A DNA stretch of 64,000 bases from positions 1,592,001 through 1,656,000 of the forward strand of contig NC_025260.1 in NCBI RefSeq assembly GCF_000740895.1, in the 5' to 3' direction. The notes under the pieces are model-generated. The model did not search any database and was not told the origin of the DNA. It was given only the letters and a program-made list of their open reading frames with translations. Positions 44,470-58,154 of this stretch are shown in pieces (within the stretch, counting starts at the first letter, position 1; every line of letters starts with the position of its first letter). Position numbers and translations under genes: made by a program. The stretch comes from Theileria orientalis strain Shintoku (lineage: Eukaryota; Apicomplexa; Aconoidasida; Piroplasmida; Theileriidae).

Positions 44470-44539
44470 GGTGTTTAATGTAAAATATTGTTAAAATACG
44501 TGGTAGATGTGTTAGTATGAACAAATTAATGTTATTGGT

Positions 44540-44812
44540 ATGTGTAAGGCAGATGTATTGGATGCTGTTGTAATGTGTAAGGCAGATGTATTGGATTCTG
44601 TTGTAATGTGTAAGGCTAATGTATTGGATGCTGTTGTAATGTGTAAGGCAGATGTATTGGACTTTGTTATGTGTAAGGTAGATGTATTGGATTTTGTTAT
44701 GTGTAAGGTAGATGTATTGGATGCTGTTGTAATGTGTAAGGCAGATGTATTGGACTTTGTTATGTGTAAGGTAGATGTATTGGATTTTGTTATGTGTAAA
44801 GGTAATGTATAA
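44540..44812. repeat. 30/33-bp minisatellite between convergent genes
   Basis: Units begin ATGTGTAAGGCAGATGT and come as a 33-bp form (ending GATGCTGTTGTA) and a 30-bp form (ending GATTTTGTT). Unit lengths are multiples of three, so both strands stay open, but position and composition argue against coding. It lies in the 368-bp gap between the ends of LSG1 and the next gene. Confidence 0.85.
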
Positions 44813-44837
44813 AGGTAAAAAAAAATCAAATTGGCTG

Positions 44838-47153
44838 TCATTTGAAGAAGAAATATCCCATCAGTAGTATGATGAGGATTCCCACGCCCACGAAGATGTA
44901 GAACCTAGTCCTGCTGCCCTCACTCTGAACGATGCCGCCGAAAAGGCCAAGGTTATGAGCGGCTGGACCGTTGAACCCAGGAAGGTTGGTGTCAGGCTGA
45001 GCTTTGGGGGGAGTGGCCGAAGGACTCTGAGGACCAGGCTGGCCGCCTGGCGGAGCGGCCTGAGAATCAGGCTTGGGAGGGGCGCCGTGCAGGTGTATGG
45101 TTGCAGCGTTGCTAACACCGTTGAGCGCAGCGGCAGAAGGAAGACCGCCTGGGCCAGGCACGCCAGGAGCAGCCACAGGAGCTCCAGGAGGGCCGAGACC
45201 AGCGAAGGCAGGAGCGCCTAGAGCTGGGCCCACAGGAGTGCTCAGAGGGTGGGTAGGAGCTGGAGCACCGGCGATAAGCTGCATAGGGTGCGGCTGAGGC
45301 ATCGGGCGGTTAAAGTAGCCCATGAGCTTGCTGCTGATGCTGAAGTTCTTACCCTGCGATGGGAAGGTCAAGTACTGAAGAGCGGCAGGAGCGCTCTTGG
45401 TGCAGTGGAGCTGAACGCAGGAGTTGAAGGCGAGGTCGTAGATGCCGCGGACGCTCGCGTGGGCGCGCACGGCCTTCCTCAGAAAGTCGACGGTCAGCGC
45501 GTCGTGGCGGACCTTGAAGTTCTGGTTTGCCACGAAGAGCATGGCGCCGGAGCTCATCTCGCCGGCCCAGGAGAGCGGCTGCCGGCAGTTGCGAATCCTA
45601 ATGTCGTCGACCACGAAGTGGATGTGGACCTCGGGCTTGGTGATCATGACCTGGGCCTTCTCGTACAGGAACTTGATGGTGTTCCCGAGCTTCTTTTTGA
45701 GCTCGGAGCCCTTCCTGAGGGAAAACTTGAGGCCGCGCTTGGCGGCAGTCGAGAACAGGTTCCCGCCCTCGGAATCGTCGTCGCCGCCGTCGTCGTCCTC
45801 GTCCCCGCCGAAGTAGGCGGTTTGCAATAGCGATACGCCGCCATTACCGCCCGTGGCACCAGCGGCACTAAAACCAGGTTTGCCCGCACTATTATTGCTG
45901 TTGTTGTTAGCACTGACGCCTGCCTTATAATCACTAGCGCCTGTACCAACATTGGCACCGCCGGTGCTGGAGCCGACCAACCTAGTCTTCTTAGAACAAC
46001 CACAGGCAGTACCACCTGCGGAATTAGAGGCTGAGGCGGCCCCAGAGGCCTCGCTCAGCTCCAATGCTGACATGTTCTCGTCCGGGTAGTGCTCCTGGTT
46101 GGCGTTCTGGCCCGTGTCAGAGCTGACGTCCAAGGGGCTCCTGAAGTACTGGAAAATGAGCCTGACCGACAAATCAAGGTTCCCCTCCTTGTCCACCTGG
46201 CACTGCCTCTTATTCTCTGCAAGCCACTTCTCGCCGTGGTGGTCGTTGTACGCGAAGGTCTGAGTGGCGACGAACTTGTGCACGAAGCTGGTGCCCGGAT
46301 AGTCGAACAGATCATCACCTACAGTAAGTATTGAGCTCAGGCGTTAACTGGACGGATATCAGAGATGATTGCCTAAAAGTGGCCATTGTTTGTGCACTGA
46401 CTATCTAGCCTGGATACTCGCAACTGGAGGTGTGCACACATTGTGGTGCAATATTGGGTCACTGTGTTTGCTAACTACTGTATTACCTTCATTGTTTAAC
46501 TGCAGAAAGGCCTCCTCGTCCTCGTCGTATTCGTCTCCGTAGCCCTGCTTCTCAGGTTTCTGCTCCTTAGGCTTACTGTTATTGGTGTACACTCTGTTGT
46601 TGTTTACAATCTGCAAACTGCCTTCAGTCACGAGAACCCAGCCATCGCTTGTTATGCCAAGGTAGCAAATGTCATTTCCGAACGACGCTGGACACTCCTG
46701 ACACGTATAATGGTTACCGCACTCCGGACTCGTCACATTGTATATCGTGTTTGACTTGTAATCACACTTGGCCGTTTGGCAAATTATATTGTTATCTTGC
46801 CCCTGAGCGTGGTTGTTTACATTTAAAATGGCGTATTCCTTCTGTTTTATTTTAAAATCTGAATAAGTAACGTCAATTGGTGTTGTATCTACCGATTTAT
46901 TTTATAGTTATCACGAATACAATTTACACAAGATTTACTATTACACTGGCGTTAATTTTACACACTAGTTAGCCATATATAGCCGTTCATGAACTCAACA
47001 GGTACTCAATAATTACCTATAAATAGTGCTTATCATATCGAATTACACATTTTTACGTTTTTTTATACCTTTAAATAGCCTTCTATTATCTGCTGAGCAG
47101 TGATGTGTAAACACAATCAAACACAAACATAGACATTTGAAAAAACACACCAT
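44838..47153 (-). CDS. Predicted type I membrane protein, unknown function
   Basis: Three exons: 47153-47069, 46858-46487 and 46318-44838, in phase, 645 residues. Exon 1 encodes a signal peptide (MVCFFKCLCLCLIVF). Exon 2 has a Cys-rich segment (six cysteines between about residues 45 and 85, including CGNHYTCQECP) and an acidic stretch DEYDEDEEAF. Exon 3 starts with DDLFDYPGTSFVHKF and holds a folded-looking region (HIHFVVDDIRIRNCRQP, FLRKAVRAHASVRGIYDLAFNSC). Then comes a long Ala/Pro/Gly-rich stretch and a C-terminal helix (FYIFVGVGILIILLMGYFFF) ending in Lys. This predicts a mostly lumenal or surface protein. I do not recognise the family. Exon 3 is much GC-richer than its surroundings. 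Confidence 0.7.
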
Positions 47154-48768
47154 TTCTTAAATTTATGTCACTTCATGGTATAAAACAACTTTAGAATACG
47201 TGAAACTTTCTGCATTGCCTTTTATTATTTTTTATTACGTTTAATATTCACGTTTAAGTCTCCCAGAGACCATTATTATGAATTCTCATGTAATACTAAA
47301 ATTATCAAATAATATAACAGACTATATTCATTCCGCATATTATTCACATACACTTAATTAGTTAGACACATATTTACGGGATTACTCTCGTACGAGTAGA
47401 CGAATCCAGGAAACCTAGGATGCAATAGGGTGCTAAAAAGACGTTGATTATAATTTCATTACACTTCAGGATACTCAACTCATTATGAGCAATATTCTAT
47501 TATTTAATTTCAATTATATACACCGAATGGTCCGAAATATGTTTATTCCGTCAAACACATAAACACACTAAAACGATCTATCATTCTGTATATTTGTATT
47601 ATTATTACTTGTTTTCGGTATAATATCGGATAAACGACTGTTTCGATCACTGTTTACCAATTTTTTCCAATATTATCTTATTTTTTTGATCAATAACTGG
47701 TTGAATCAGTTGGGCAACTCCAAAATGATATTTTTCACTTACACATTTTCTATCCACTTTGCATATGCCAATATCAGTAAATTTTAATCAATATTAGAGA
47801 AGGAAGACTATGTATCACTCTTTGTTTAATTTCATTCCGTGCCTGATATTACAATGGCCAGCTAGCTAATATAGACTCACGTCAAGTATTATTACTGCAA
47901 ATTATCGCATTTACTTAATTTTTAATTTTTTAAAACCGGTATGACTGAATAAACATTCAGGAATTCTCCTTGACTTCCTTGCCTTTTACCTCTTGTGCTC
48001 TCCATTTCTGGTAAGTGTTGTTTCGGCTCTTTTCGACTACATTAAGGCACTTGAAACACAGTGATTTATTTTGTGCATGTACAGTATTTTTATTTCTACC
48101 ACTTTTTTGAATAGAATCTCCAGCTTATTATATGCACCTCCACGCCTTCACATTCACCACGATGACATGTAAATCCTAAACAATCTCGAGGTTATCGTTA
48201 CTTTATAGGCTTACAAGCTAAATACTGTCACAGAAATCATATTTCCGTGGCTTAGTTACTAAATGTGTTGATTGGAAGCTGACAAAGATAATAGAAGGTT
48301 ATCTGGAGCTTTAATGCCAAAATGGACCACCAATAGCCTGGAATAATTTACTCTAGTTAAAGGATTCCACTTATATTGAGGTCCAGTCTAATTTTAAATT
48401 TATTAATTAACTAATTTAACTCAAGTTCCCATTAAATTTTACCTCTTTTACTGTTGAAGTGGTTTAAAGGTCAAAATTTTATCACCCTTTTCGAGTTTAT
48501 TGCATTGTTATAGTATTTCGGTACTGTAACATGTTTCTTCACGGGTTAATTAATAGATTTATGGCAGAATTTCATCGTTTTGTCTACTAATTTATAAGTT
48601 CATTAGCCTTTTTTGTTAACTGTTCTCACCTAATTGGCGTTACCAATTGGTACTTTGTAGCGTTTAAACACCTTACGCCTAACTCTAAGCAACTTTATCA
48701 TCTTCTAACACTTCTGATAGCATATTACTTAAACACAAAATCACTCATTAAACCAGTTTAAAGCAAAG
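47154..48768. other. Long divergent intergenic region
   Basis: About 1.6 kb between the type I membrane protein start and the kinase start. Mostly AT-rich, with the possible small minus-strand gene described separately near its right half. Confidence 0.4.
47957..48190 (-). CDS. Possible small Cys-containing gene, exons only
   Basis: Two open segments on the minus strand read like exons. One (about 48185-48120) follows a TTTAG acceptor and gives FTCHRGECEGVEVHIIS. The other (about 48070-47957) gives SLCFKCLNVVEKSRN and YQKWRAQEVKGKEVKENS, then a stop. The Cys spacing (CxxxxxC, CxxC) could fit a small zinc-binding protein. No start codon or clean splice joins were found, so this is only a candidate. 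Confidence 0.25.
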
Positions 48769-51261
<2,493 letters not shown>

Positions 51262-51550
51262 AAATAGGAAGGAAGGAATATGGAACATGGACCCCGGGTG
51301 GTAGAGATGAATAATGGAAGGAATGGTGAAGAGGAGGCCACAGGAGAAGAGCCGGGAACAAAGGAGGATTGGTATCCGAAGTGGAGCTACAAGGGAGCGT
51401 AAAGAGACCAAGAGAAGACGGAGAGACGTGGACGATAATGACACAAAGACAGAGTAACACTTGCAACATCGCATAATATTTTACACATTACATGGGGAGC
51501 ACAGCTAGTTAGTATGTTTTATACTCAACACAAGTAAATAAAGTTTTAAA

Positions 51551-52867
51551 ATGATTAATGGTAGTCTTAGAACACTGAGAGGAGGTGTAACGGCTCGATT
51601 AAGCAGTCTGAAAGGGATCCACGGAGTGGACGGCCACCCTACTGGGAGCAGAGAGTCGATGAAGGAGACGAAAAGATGGCTCAACGTCACAGAATACGTG
51701 GGAATGACGCTGCTGAAGAAAAATAAAGTCCCAGTGCCAATTTTTAAGCTGGCTTCCACTACGGAGGAGGCGGAAAAGATGGGAAAGCTGATCCTGGAAA
51801 GCTCAACGTCAAAATCACTGGTGGTGAAGGCGCAGGTGCTCACGGGAGGAAGAGGAAAGGGCAAGTTCGCACACACGGGCCGCTCGGGAGTGGAGGTGGC
51901 GGCCTCGGCCCCGGAAGCAGCGGAGTGCGCAAAGGGCATGCTCGGAAACTACCTGACGACGAAGCAGACCGCAGGAAAGGGAGTGCTCTGCAACGAAGTG
52001 CTGCTGGCGGAAAAGCTGAACCTGGTGCGCGAAAGGTACCTCTCCTTCATGCTCGACCGCACCTCGGGAGGCATCGTGGCAATCGCGACGAGGCACGGGG
52101 GCGGCAACGTCGAGGAGATAGCCGAGAAGGACCCCGCAGCAGTGCTGAAGCTGCAGGTGTGCCCGCTGAAGGGCCTGACGGACGAGGACGTGAGCAGGCT
52201 CGTCGCACACCTCGACTTCTCGGACGCGTCGCAGGCGGCGGACTTCGTGCGCAGGCTCTACGCGGCCTTCCTCAAGCTCGACGCGACGCTGCTCGAAATC
52301 AACCCGGCGGCGGAGACGGACGAGGGCAGAGTGCTCGCCTGCGACTCGAAGATTTCGGTCGACGACAACGCGAAGTACAGGCAGCAGGAGGTCTTCGCGG
52401 CAGGCTGCGAGGCGCGCACGAGGGAGGAGTCGGAGGCTGAGAAGGCGGACCTGAACTACATATCGCTCGACGGCAACGTCGCCTGCATCGTCAACGGCGC
52501 GGGCCTCGCCATGGCCACGCTCGACCTGATTCAGTTCCACGGGGGCTCGGCGGCGAACTTCCTCGACGTCGGCGGCAACTCGACGAGCGAGACGCTCTCG
52601 AAGGCGCTCGACATCGTTAACTCGGACGCGAACGCGAAGGTGCTGCTGGTGAACATCGTCGGCGGCATTGTGCACTGCGACAAGTTCGCGACCTCGTTCA
52701 TCGAGGCGAGCAGGCGCCTGGTGCGCCAGCTGCCGGTGGTGATACGCCTGCAGGGCACGAACGCCGACGTGGCGAAGAAGCTGCTGAACGAGGCGAACAT
52801 TCCGCACCTCTTCTGCACGGACTTCGACTCGGCGTGCAAGTCGGCGGTCGAGATGGCGAATTCGTGA
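51551..52867 (+). CDS. Succinyl-CoA synthetase beta subunit, mitochondrial
   Basis: Intronless, 438 residues. It catalyses, with the alpha subunit, the succinyl-CoA to succinate step of the TCA cycle with ADP or GDP phosphorylation. The ATP-grasp fold is clear: VKAQVLTGGRGKGKF, then LLEINPAAETDEGRVLACDSKI, SLDGNVACIVNGAGLAMATLD, FLDVGGNST and VNIVGGI near the C terminus. The first about 35 residues (LRGGVTARLSSLK) form a likely mitochondrial presequence. Codon use changes along the gene: the first 200 bases are AT-balanced, whereas the last two thirds are strongly GC-rich, which also leaves long spurious open frames on the other strand. The alpha subunit is not in the window. Confidence 0.95.
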   Translation: MINGSLRTLRGGVTARLSSLKGIHGVDGHPTGSRESMKETKRWLNVTEYVGMTLLKKNKVPVPIFKLASTTEEAEKMGKLILESSTSKSLVVKAQVLTGGRGKGKFAHTGRSGVEVAASAPEAAECAKGMLGNYLTTKQTAGKGVLCNEVLLAEKLNLVRERYLSFMLDRTSGGIVAIATRHGGGNVEEIAEKDPAAVLKLQVCPLKGLTDEDVSRLVAHLDFSDASQAADFVRRLYAAFLKLDATLLEINPAAETDEGRVLACDSKISVDDNAKYRQQEVFAAGCEARTREESEAEKADLNYISLDGNVACIVNGAGLAMATLDLIQFHGGSAANFLDVGGNSTSETLSKALDIVNSDANAKVLLVNIVGGIVHCDKFATSFIEASRRLVRQLPVVIRLQGTNADVAKKLLNEANIPHLFCTDFDSACKSAVEMANS

Positions 52868-53137
52868 GCACTGGTCCTTGCCAGACCTTCAAAGTCGTTT
52901 TGTAAGCACCGGCCACCAACAGACTACTTGTAGCGCTAACGGGTTACTCCTGGGTGCTGTGTGTATACTTGTAGATACCGTGCGCCTCCCAATAGGTGCA
53001 ATGTATGGAAATTTAAACATTAAATAGAGCATTAATTCCTTTTCTTGAGTTGCAATGAAAATGACATCATTTGATCAATAGCCTAAAGGGCAATTAGCAA
53101 TGTTATTGGAATTATCGGTGCAGGTGCCAGTACTATT

Positions 53138-54354
53138 TTAAACTACTGTGGGTCGACAAACCTGTAGTATGTGCTGATCAGACTGCTTCCTAGCAGTGCT
53201 TGTGGCCTCAAGAGCGTATTTAATATTATTCAGTTCATTGGTTATGTAGTTGTAAAATACTTCGTTCTCGTTTTCAAAAGTTCTGAATGGCCCATTAAAA
53301 TAGTATTACAACATTAGGTTAAACACAATAGATGCTTGTGTAACCATGTAGATATAGGTATGTGTAAGCATAGGTTTATGTGTAAGTATAGGTTTATGTG
53401 TAAGTATTGGTTTATGTGTAAGTAATCAGTTAATAATAATAAATAATAATAATGTGATTGATAATGTAATATTGCTGTAGTAAAACGTACTGTTTAATTT
53501 GGCTAATATTGTTTCTAATCTCATTTACACACTCATTGTTCCATAAGTTGTTGTCGTTGATCTGCAAAGAAGTTAGGTTAAAATGGGAATTGATTGAAAC
53601 AAACTTTGATTTTATTAGTATTCTGCAAGTAGCATATTTTATCCAATATGCTGGTGTCCTTATCGGCCTTAGATATAATGTCATTCTTGATACTGCTCTC
53701 TAATTCATTTATGTCGTTTTCAACCATCTCAAAGTAAGCCTAATCAAATATTAATAAACCAGTAAGCAGTAAACTAGCCGTAGGTGAAAGAGTTAGCCAA
53801 TGGCTATTTTAGCTTACACATACGTTTTTATTTAACTTTTGATCCAATTCATTCACTGAATTCTCTAGTGTTACACATTTGTCGATTAAAACGTCCAATT
53901 TCTCCTACGAGTCGCAATTAAATGGGTAAACTTACAGCCAGAAGGTGTACCTTTTTATTTAACTTATTCTGAACATTGTTTAACATCCTGTTTGCAGCAT
54001 CTTCGGTCATTTTTTTGAGTGTTTCCCTTGATAAAACCCTATCATTAGATTCTTTCACAAGCTGATCGTTCAAACTTGACAAAGTATCATGTATTCTCTA
54101 AATTAATTAAAAGTCATGGTTGCATAAGAATGTGTGAATCGGCTTTTGAGAAAAATATTTAATTAACTAAGTAACTCAGAAGTATTGACATGAACAAAGC
54201 ATACATTAAACTTAATATCATCCTCTTCTCTCTGCTTAATCTTCGAATTTAGCATGGAGTTCTCAAAAGTGGTTAATTTATCACGAATTGAGCTCAAACT
54301 GGGTTTATCCTCGAGGCTATTGGTGGTTGACATACGCTCGAGACAATCCGCCAT
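53138..54354 (-). CDS. SF-assemblin family protein
   Basis: Six exons: 54354-54205, 54097-53951, 53904-53824, 53739-53605, 53561-53491 and 53282-53138, in phase, 242 residues. The protein is almost all coiled coil with the SF-assemblin signature: SIRDKLTTFENSMLNSK and REEDDIKF at the N terminus, then RIHDTLSSLNDQL, SRETLKKMTEDAANRM and LNNVQNKLNKK. SF-assemblins form striated fibres at basal bodies; in apicomplexans they tether the centrosome to the nascent daughter scaffold during division. Here that is inferred from the family. It is near the expected length for the family. The stop is read through from the sixth exon without needing another intron. Confidence 0.8.
53361..53425. repeat. 18-bp tandem repeat in SF-assemblin intron
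   Basis: Unit TGTGTAAGTATAGGTTTA, starts at 53361, 53379, 53397 and 53415, with minor changes. Confidence 0.8.
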
Positions 54355-55090
54355 TTTAAATTGCGATTATAAATTAAATAAGACTATTATACAGGTATAA
54401 AGTACAAATATTATAGAGAGGTAACAACAGTTGATAATTACGACGAAAATATTATAGTGTGTATAAAAAATAGGGAAACTAGAAAATTGGTACCTAACCA
54501 TTAAGAACAGCAAAGTGGCAAAGAATAAACATAAATTATGAAAGTTAAATGTCAAAGATGAAGCGATAATGGACGAAAATCGGAGTATTATTGATTAATA
54601 TCACTCCAGTGTTTAAACGCAGATTTATTCCTGGAATCCATGTGATTCAAGTCATCAAATGGTATTACTAGACCGATAAACCAGGAGAATTAAAATATAT
54701 ATAATTTCTACACAGCTATGTGTATTATTAACCTCAATCTCATAAAAGATGGAATTTGGTGAATATCAAGGAGTCAATCTTGTTTAAATATTTTAAACCC
54801 ATTTTACTATAAAGAAATATTGTATATATTATTACAAATTTTTATTAAAAGTTGAGATTCCTCTAATATACTTGACCCCCATCTTTGGCATCACTATTCT
54901 TTTATTAAAATAATACGGTAGATTGCCTTTTAATTTTATTATTCAGTTCAACCTCATTACATTAATTTTTTAAATACATATTACCACCTATATACCCTAT
55001 AAGTACGTTATTCTCTACTTATTTATTTACGCTCATTTCTCCTATTTTAAATTTACCTTTATTTTAACAACCTTTTAACTAATTCTTAGG
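54355..55090. other. Divergent intergenic region SF-assemblin/eL14
   Basis: About 740 AT-rich bases containing two promoters. No gene or strong repeat seen. Confidence 0.4.
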
Positions 55091-55658
55091 ATGCCCTTGT
55101 TTAAAAAGTTTGTTGAACCTGGTCGTCTATGTCTTTTGACATACGGACCTAACTCTGGAAAGGTAGATTCTGTGCTGTATCATATGTATTTACTTGGCTC
55201 CACTTAAGTATCTAAAACGTATTTTGACCAATTCCTCTCACTAATTCACTTCGTTTAGCTTGTTTTCGTGGTTGATGTGGTCACTCCCTCAAGGATTCTC
55301 GTCGATGGTGCTGACGTTACAGGGTATCTTTAATATTCATCTTCATTCAGTTAATCACTCCTAGAACTACACCAAGTAAACTATGAAATTCGCCCTAATT
55401 ATTGTTCTTAGTGTTAAGAGGCAGCAGGTTCCAAAGACCTGGCTTAAGTTGACTGACGTTAAGGTCGACCTACAGAGAGGTGCGAAGACCAAGACCGTTT
55501 CCAAGGTCGCCAAGGCCGAAAAGGCCCTAGAGCTGTTCGACAAAACGTCCCTCGGAAAGAAGCTCCGCGTTGTAGAGAAGAAGAAGAACTTGAACGACTT
55601 CCAGAGGTTCAAACTAATGGTAGCGCAGCGCCAGAGGAGGAAGCTTCTGAAGCTTTAA
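55091..55658 (+). CDS. RPL14: 60S ribosomal protein eL14
   Basis: Three exons: 55091-55162, 55259-55323 and 55412-55658, in phase, 127 residues. It matches eL14 along its length: [20 protein letters not shown] (KOW start), [37 protein letters not shown] and the basic end [18 protein letters not shown]. The start ATG is the first in exon 1, and the length suits the family without extra insertions. The first two exons are short and easily missed by simple frame searches. Confidence 0.93.
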
Positions 55659-55900
55659 ATGCCGTGTTGAAATTCGCAACTAATTTACTGATACTCGACC
55701 ATATATGATAGTTATTAATGCCATTATTGATGGTACTATTACTGCCACAAGTTTACTACTGATACAATACTGTTACATGTTTACTAGTACAATACTACAG
55801 TTACTGTTACAACTATTACTACTAATAATATTACACCACTACTACCATTAATGTTACCACTGATACAATACTGTTACCACGTACGTGTAAATATTAACAA

Positions 55901-57813
55901 TTAGATTGCGTCTATTTCGCCGAAGATGTGCACACTCACGTTCGACAGCAGAGACGCCCCTTCTTCCAACTTGGACTTCAGGTGCTTTATCCTCTGCTTA
56001 GCAGTGTCGAGCTCGTTTTTGTAGTACTGAAGGCTCTTTCCCAGGGTCCTAATCTGCAGAGAGTACGACTCCTGCTTCTTCAGCTCCTTCAGCGCCAGGG
56101 ACCAGGAGTTCATCTCCAGCAGCACGTACTCAGATAGCTTCTGGTGGTTTTTCAGCATGTTTTGCAGCTTCACAGTCTCGTTGCCCATGAGCATGTCAAC
56201 CACCCTGGTCAGCTCCGCAGAGTAGCGCCTGCAGTCGTCGACGTGGAACTCCGTGTCGAAGCGCTGCCCAAAGTAGTCTGCATAGACCTTCGTCGACAGC
56301 TGGTGCTCCCAGGTTGAGAAGAATATTAGCAGCTCGTGCAGGTCACTCAGCAGCAGCTGCCTGCAGATGTTGTTCCCAAGGAACGACTCTGACAGCTCCT
56401 CGTCCACCTTGACGCCGTCCTCCATCACTATAAAGTCCCCGTTAGAGTGCTTTTGAGCGCCGTTCGCGTATGCCTCCAACGAGTGGTGCAGCTGGTGCGC
56501 CAGCCTATACGGCCTGAGTCCGTGGTTCTTACAGTGCCTTATGAACCTCGTCGACTTCTTCACTGAGTAGCTTGCCTCCATTTTTTGGTGGCTTGTGAAC
56601 GAACTCAATATATCTATTATCGGATCATACACTTTGTTCAGTATGCTGACCACCTTTTCGTACGTTTCCTTCAGGTACGCTGTCGACATCTCGACTACCT
56701 TTTCCTGGATGTCGTAGTACAGCTTCGTCTGGCACTGGTCACTGTATTCGTAATCCTCCTTGTTAAGGCCGTACTTTTCCAACTTGATTTCGAATTCTGC
56801 CGACAGGTTCTTGAACTTCTTCACAGAATCGAACTCCTTGAGCTTGTAATCATTTAACTACACACAGTTTATTATTAGTGGTTGTAAATTAGTTATGGTA
56901 AATTAGTGCTGGTAACTACCTACTAGTGCTACTAAATAGTTAGTAACCTTGACTATTTTTTATTAGTAACCATACCTCGTTTGTTATTGCCACTAGGTTT
57001 TTTTTCAGGAATGGGATGTAGTAGGTTACGTATTTGTGTAGTAGCTGGTGGTATGAGACCATGTACAGGTTGTGTTTGTTGAATTTTTTGAGCGCCTTGT
57101 CCACCTTTTGCATCGGCTGAAACGTGTATTGTCCAATGAAATTAACCGCCTTCCCTTCGGGGGTCTACACGAGTGCATTACTACCAATATTTACTCAACC
57201 AGTTACGTACCAAAGGTAACTCTAACTTAACTGCTCATGCATAAATACCAATATTTACTTAACTAGCCACGTATCAACAGAAATGCTAACACATCAACGC
57301 TACTTAACCATACCAATACCTATCTACTGTGTACATTTTTGAGCAGCTCGAAGGCCTCCGTCAGTGGGTCGTACCACTCCGTATACTCTTCACTCGCTTT
57401 ACTGACTATCACCCTGACCATTTCCGGGAGTTTACTCTCGTAGAGTATGTTTAAATTACAGTAGTCCTCCAAGTCTACACTGTTGTCATCTTTGGCATAA
57501 ATAGCTTAAATATTCTAGTTATATAACCGCTAATATCATTAACATATTGTTCACGTGGCCAATAACAGCAACACCGTGCTAATTATGCAAAAACTACAGC
57601 TTTAACCACTAGTTACACAGATAACTGTCTTCTAACACACTAATTAACTGATAAATGCTTCAACTTCCAACTCTACGACTTATTATATTTACTATTTTAC
57701 TTATTTTTACTTAATAGCCTACCTAGAAGCTTTGTTGCGTAATCGTTTGGCAATTTGCCTCTGGCACATAACCAGTTTAACAAGTGATTATATGCTACAT
57801 CTACTTTATCCAT
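55901..57813 (-). CDS. Conserved-looking coiled-coil protein, unidentified
   Basis: Four exons: 57813-57723, 57489-57335, 57164-56976 and 56857-55901, in phase, 463 residues. The N terminus (MDKVDVAYNHLLNWLCARGK) is a short helical domain. The middle contains GKAVNFIGQYTFQPMQKVDK, and the long last exon is helical with coiled-coil heptads near the C terminus (YKNELDTAKQRIKHLKSKLEE). No membrane segment. I considered augmin/HAUS-like or tethering-complex subunits, but nothing I can see decides it. Function not assigned. Confidence 0.6.
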
Positions 57814-58154
57814 TTTATTCAGTTCCCTTCCTTCCCTTAGTATTTTTTATTTTATTTCTTTGTTACATTTGTTTTATTAAATTTTACTTATCATTTGCTC
57901 TCCTTTTTTATTACAATCAACACCACTTAAGATTCCATCCTCTCCCTACACAATCACTTATCTATCACCCTTTTTCATCACCAATTCCTTTCTATCCTAT
58001 TTTACATCATTTTTCATTACAAATTAACCGTTTATATAATATTTTTGATTCACACATTCCTTTGTACCGCTATTTAATTCATATACTATGCCTACACATT
58101 ATACGACAGTCACACATCATCACTACTTATCAATGCATTTCTTTTACTATTACA
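57814..58154. other. Short intergenic region
   Basis: About 340 AT-rich bases between two minus-strand genes; nothing distinct beyond T-rich runs. Confidence 0.4.

Noticed and set aside
44512..44841. Open frames on both strands through the minisatellite
   Set aside because: They stay open only because the units are 30 and 33 bp. They are pure repeats without start context or family match.
45249..45830. 193-codon plus-strand open frame
   Set aside because: It is antisense to the GC-rich third exon of the type I membrane protein, with no sensible domain.
51815..52807. 330-codon open frame on the minus strand
   Set aside because: It is the reverse of the GC-rich succinyl-CoA synthetase gene. 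Its composition (Arg/Val/His runs) is typical of an antisense shadow.
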